Assembly (NCBI GenBank): GCA_018898235.1 | Contig: JAHIJU010000386.1 | Coordinates: 1 to 8,757, forward strand | Length of the DNA: 8,757 bases | Origin: Actinomycetota bacterium | Lineage (GTDB): Bacteria > Actinomycetota > Actinomycetes > Actinomycetales > Cellulomonadaceae | Direction: 5' to 3' | Part shown: in pieces, positions 6,925-8,757 of the stretch | How the letters are laid out: the number at the start of each line of letters is the position of its first letter | Numbering within the stretch: the stretch's first letter is position 1 | Translations under genes and position numbers: made by a program | The notes under the pieces: model-generated | Told to the model about the DNA's origin: nothing | The model's database searches: none | What the model saw: the letters and a program-made list of their open reading frames with translations, nothing else

Positions 6925-7113
6925 CTACCGGGTCACAGGCCGTGCCCGTCGCCGGCCGAGCACGACCAGCTCCTGGCACCCGTGGACCTGGGCCCGCTCG
7001 ACCACGACGGCGCGCTCGGCGGCCAGCTCGCCCAGGTGGCAGGCCGGGGTCCGTCGCAGCTGCGCGCCGGCACCCGCGAGGCCGATCGGGGCGTGCGGCC
7101 GCGGATGCGTCAC
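6925..7113 (-). CDS. possible small unrecognised ORF or gene remnant
   Basis: From a GTG at 7113 this frame gives 62 residues ending in TAG, converging on the transporter gene 20 bases away. By hand count GC3 is about 90% and GC2 about 58%, a profile expected of coding DNA in this genome and unlike a random antisense frame. It contains two cysteines in A-C-H-L and G-C-Q-E contexts and an Arg-rich tail. No family is recognised. There is no convincing Shine-Dalgarno, and the frame stays open upstream, so the start is uncertain. An ATG at 7162 in the adjacent minus frame opens another short protein-like stretch, so a frameshifted remnant is possible. Confidence 0.3.
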   Translation of the reverse strand: MTHPRPHAPIGLAGAGAQLRRTPACHLGELAAERAVVVERAQVHGCQELVVLGRRRARPVTR

Positions 7114-7190
7114 CGAGCACGGCGTCGTCCACCCGACCTGTGCGACTCGCCCGTCGGAGCATCGGAGCGCTGACGTCGACCCCGATGACG

Positions 7191-7231
7191 CGTCGGGAGG
7201 CCGACGACAGCCCCCTGTGACGGCCGCCGTC
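7191..7231 (-). terminator. paired short hairpins downstream of the PaiB-family gene
   Basis: Two GC-rich stem-loops follow the PaiB stop codon on the minus strand: 7219-7223 pairs with 7227-7231 (5 bp, 3-base loop), and 7191-7196 pairs with 7201-7206 (6 bp, 4-base loop). There is no T-tract. Their position fits a terminator for a gene ending at 7236, but stems this short occur by chance in GC-rich DNA. Confidence 0.25.
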
Positions 7232-7235
7232 CCCC

Positions 7236-7871
7236 TCACACCCAGTCGTCGCGCCGGTCCAGCTCGGCCCGCATCGCGGCCGCCAGTCGCGGATTGGCGT
7301 AGACCGGGTCGCCGCCGGCCAGGGCGTCGTGGACGCGTTCGGCGACGGCGCGGGGCTTGTCCTGGCTGAGCTTGGCCTTGGCCTGCCAGCGGTCGACGAC
7401 GAACCGGAAGCCGGTGGCTCCGGCCGCGACGCGCCGGGCGTAGTGCTCGACGTCGTGCATCGGCACCGGGGTCGGTTGCGTGCCTTCCCAGCGGTCGACG
7501 GTGGCGCCGAGCACGTCCCAGGTCGCCGCGGCGTCGAGCGGGTGGGCGACGCCGTGCAGGTGGGCGGCCAGGTAGTTCCAGGTCGGCAGGGCGGGGGAGT
7601 AGCCGTACCAGCCGGGGGAGACGTAGCCGTACGGCCCGGTGATGACGAGCAGCGACTCGCGCTCGCCGTCCAGGCCGTGGGTCCGGTCGTCGGGCCGCCC
7701 GAGGTGGCCCAGGACGACGAGGCCCTCGGCGTGGGTGTCGAGCAGGACGGGCACGTGCGAGGCGACCAGTCCCCGGTCGCCGAGCGTGATCAGCACGCCC
7801 CAGCCCTCGTCGTGCACGAGGTCGCGCACCCACTGCTCGTCGGGCACGGCGTGGTCCGGGGTCTCGATCAC
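7236..7871 (-). CDS. PaiB-family FMN-binding regulator/flavin-binding protein
   Basis: This 211-residue protein matches the length and motifs of the PaiB family, which has an FMN-binding split-barrel fold. Diagnostic runs are G-H-L-x-R at 55-59, GPYGYVSPGWY at 79-89, PTWNYLAAHLHG at 96-107, and GFRF followed by AKAKLSQDKP at 154-173. In Bacillus subtilis PaiB is reported as a negative regulator of sporulation and degradative-enzyme genes beside paiA; no paiA-like gene is visible here. Many actinobacterial members are annotated as FMN-binding negative transcriptional regulators without direct proof of DNA binding. The start is GTG at 7871, with no clear Shine-Dalgarno before it. The nearby ATG at 7879 runs into a stop within three codons, so GTG is the best choice. 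The gene is divergent from the solute-binding protein gene and unrelated to the secretion cassette. Confidence 0.92.
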   Translation of the reverse strand: MIETPDHAVPDEQWVRDLVHDEGWGVLITLGDRGLVASHVPVLLDTHAEGLVVLGHLGRPDDRTHGLDGERESLLVITGPYGYVSPGWYGYSPALPTWNYLAAHLHGVAHPLDAAATWDVLGATVDRWEGTQPTPVPMHDVEHYARRVAAGATGFRFVVDRWQAKAKLSQDKPRAVAERVHDALAGGDPVYANPRLAAAMRAELDRRDDWV

Positions 7872-7906
7872 GGTGCCATGACACCACGTGGCGCCGGGGT
7901 GCCATG
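7872..7906. repeat. direct repeat flanking a palindrome at the PaiB gene start
   Basis: The 9-mer GGTGCCATG occurs at 7872-7880 and again at 7898-7906. Between the copies lies the perfect 8-bp palindrome CCACGTGG (7884-7891). The group abuts the GTG start of the PaiB-family gene, where a repressor could block transcription or translation. The repeats are seen directly; an operator role is speculative. Confidence 0.35.
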
Positions 7907-7918
7907 TGACGGGCGCGT

Positions 7919-7988
7919 TAAAGATTCATTTCGTACTGAACTTTCCGAAGCGAAACCCTTGACCGCGTGGGGTCGCAGGCACTTGCCT
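7919..7988 (+). promoter_or_regulatory. AT-rich island and candidate promoter of the solute-binding protein gene
   Basis: Bases 7919-7955 are far richer in A/T than their surroundings and include TTC-N5-GAA (7930-7940) and a TTTCG/CGAAA inverted pair (7929-7933 with 7951-7955). Downstream, TTGACC (7959-7964) matches the -35 consensus at five of six positions and is followed after 18 bases by a poor -10, TTGCCT (7983-7988). The island could serve promoters for both divergent genes. The -10 match is weak. Confidence 0.3.
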
Positions 7989-8042
7989 AGGCCCACCCCG
8001 CACGGACGACCGGCACTCCACCCCCCCGACACAGGAGATTGC

Positions 8043-8757
8043 ATGTCCCGCACCCGAGTACGGACCAGGGTGGCAGCCGCTGCCCTGGGGCTGACCTTCA
8101 TGCTCACCGCCTGCAGCGGCGGATCTGGAACCGCCGACAGCACGAGCACCGCGACCGGTGAGCCCGTCACGCTGCGCGTGCAGTCCACCGACCCCGGCTA
8201 CCTCATCCCCGGTCGCAACACCGTCGCCTACGACTTCGACATGGCCGTGTGGGCACCCCTCACCTGGATCGACGACAGCGGCACCCTCACCTACGTCGCC
8301 GCAGACTCGGTCACCTCCGACGACGCGACCACCTGGACCATCACCCTCAAGACCGGCTGGACCTTCCAGGACGGCAGCCCCGTGACCGCCCAGGACTACG
8401 TCGACACCTGGAACACCGTCGCGTACGGCCCCAACGCCTTCGAGAACTCCGGCCAGCTCGCCCACGTCGTCGGCTACACCGACCTCAACCCGGCCGGCGG
8501 CGCCACCCCCACCGTCAAGGAGATGTCCGGCCTCAAGGTCGTCGACGACCACACCTTCACGGTCACCCTCGACGGCCCCGACGGGCAGTTCCCGCTCCAG
8601 CTGTCCCAGGGCCAGACGGCGATGTTCCCGATGCCCAAGGGCGCTGCCGCCGACCTGGCCGCCTACAACAAGCACCCCATCGGCAACGGCCAGTACGAGA
8701 TCGTCGGCGACTACGCCGAGGGCGAGACCATCACCGTGGCGAAGTACGCCGACTACA
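8043..8757 (+). CDS. oligopeptide/dipeptide ABC transporter solute-binding lipoprotein (family 5), 3' end missing
   Basis: This is the first ~238 residues of an extracellular substrate-binding protein of the SBP family 5 (OppA/DppA-like), which captures peptides or other small solutes for an ABC importer. The N-terminus has an Arg-rich head, a hydrophobic stretch and a lipobox L-T-A-C with Cys24, so it should be lipid-anchored to the outer face of the membrane. A Gly/Ser/Thr-rich spacer follows. Family marks are W-T-I-T-L-K-x-G-W-x-F-x-D-G-x-P-V-T-A-x-D (about residues 99-119) and PIGNGQYEI near residues 216-224. The ATG at 8043 has AGGAG at 8033-8037, five bases upstream. Full-length members are about 500-600 residues, so roughly half or less is visible; permease and ATPase genes would be expected downstream. 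The ligand cannot be predicted from this fragment. Confidence 0.93.
   Translation, partial: MSRTRVRTRVAAAALGLTFMLTACSGGSGTADSTSTATGEPVTLRVQSTDPGYLIPGRNTVAYDFDMAVWAPLTWIDDSGTLTYVAADSVTSDDATTWTITLKTGWTFQDGSPVTAQDYVDTWNTVAYGPNAFENSGQLAHVVGYTDLNPAGGATPTVKEMSGLKVVDDHTFTVTLDGPDGQFPLQLSQGQTAMFPMPKGAAADLAAYNKHPIGNGQYEIVGDYAEGETITVAKYADY

Larger units (their letters stand above)
6906..7235. other. 330-base interval between converging genes
   Basis: This separates the secretion cassette from the PaiB-family gene. I see no RNA gene, mobile-element end or clear strong terminator after the transporter stop. It contains a small minus-strand reading frame with coding-like bias (6925-7113) and two short hairpins near its right end, each listed separately. 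It is the likely boundary between two unrelated transcription units. Confidence 0.6.

Noticed and set aside
6938..6957. Short inverted repeat just after the transporter gene as its terminator
   Set aside because: It has only a 5-bp stem with a 10-base loop and no T-tract, which is not distinguishable from chance in GC-rich DNA.
6925..7905. A 326-codon minus-strand frame across the PaiB-family gene
   Set aside because: From 7236 upward it is the out-of-frame shadow of the PaiB gene and rich in Arg/Pro. Only its last part (6925-7113) shows coding-like bias, reported separately.
7868..8188. A 106-codon minus-strand frame over the divergent control region
   Set aside because: It overlaps the start of the lipoprotein gene and the promoter interval, with no motif or ribosome binding site support.
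1..8757. CRISPR arrays, tRNA/rRNA genes, insertion sequence ends, integrase or attachment sites
   Set aside because: No regularly spaced repeats, cloverleaf-like segments, transposase motifs or terminal inverted repeats were seen by eye on either strand.

Overview
The window is very GC-rich, with strong G/C preference at third codon positions. All confidently recognised gene families are typical of Actinomycetota. A Cellulomonas-like member of the Micrococcales is plausible, but the genus cannot be fixed from this sequence. There are six confident protein genes, two of them cut by the window edges. I saw no tRNA, rRNA, CRISPR array or insertion sequence.

Region 1 (1-6905, all + strand) is a type VII secretion (T7SS/Esx-like) cassette. 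It starts with the 3' two-thirds or more of an EccC/EssC-type motor with three FtsK/SpoIIIE ATPase modules (2-3052). After a 102-base gap with a candidate promoter comes a 90-residue WXG100 protein (3155-3427). A strong 15-bp hairpin follows, then a second gene whose first ~88 residues are a gapless paralogue of that WXG100 protein, fused through an Ala/Gly-rich linker to a CHAP cysteine amidase/peptidase domain (3496-4350). Only 20 bases further on is an FHA-FHA-ABC-2 transporter with the architecture of mycobacterial Rv1747 (4371-6905). A working model: the motor exports the WXG100 protein and the WXG100-CHAP fusion, the CHAP domain cuts peptidoglycan (own wall or a rival's), and the two phosphothreonine-binding FHA domains place the exporter under Ser/Thr kinase control. 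The order and domain content are seen directly; the joint function is inferred.

Region 2 (6906-7235) is a 330-base stretch between converging genes. It holds a small minus-strand reading frame with coding-like base bias but no recognised family, and two short hairpins just downstream of the next gene.

Region 3 (7236-8757) holds unrelated housekeeping or accessory genes: a minus-strand PaiB-family FMN-binding regulator (7236-7871) and, divergently, the 5' part of a lipoprotein solute-binding protein of the oligopeptide/dipeptide ABC family (8043 to the window end). They share a 171-base regulatory interval with an AT-rich island.

The strongest novelty candidate is the WXG100-CHAP fusion sitting between an EccC motor and an Rv1747-like transporter, with no adjacent gene recognisable as an immunity protein.
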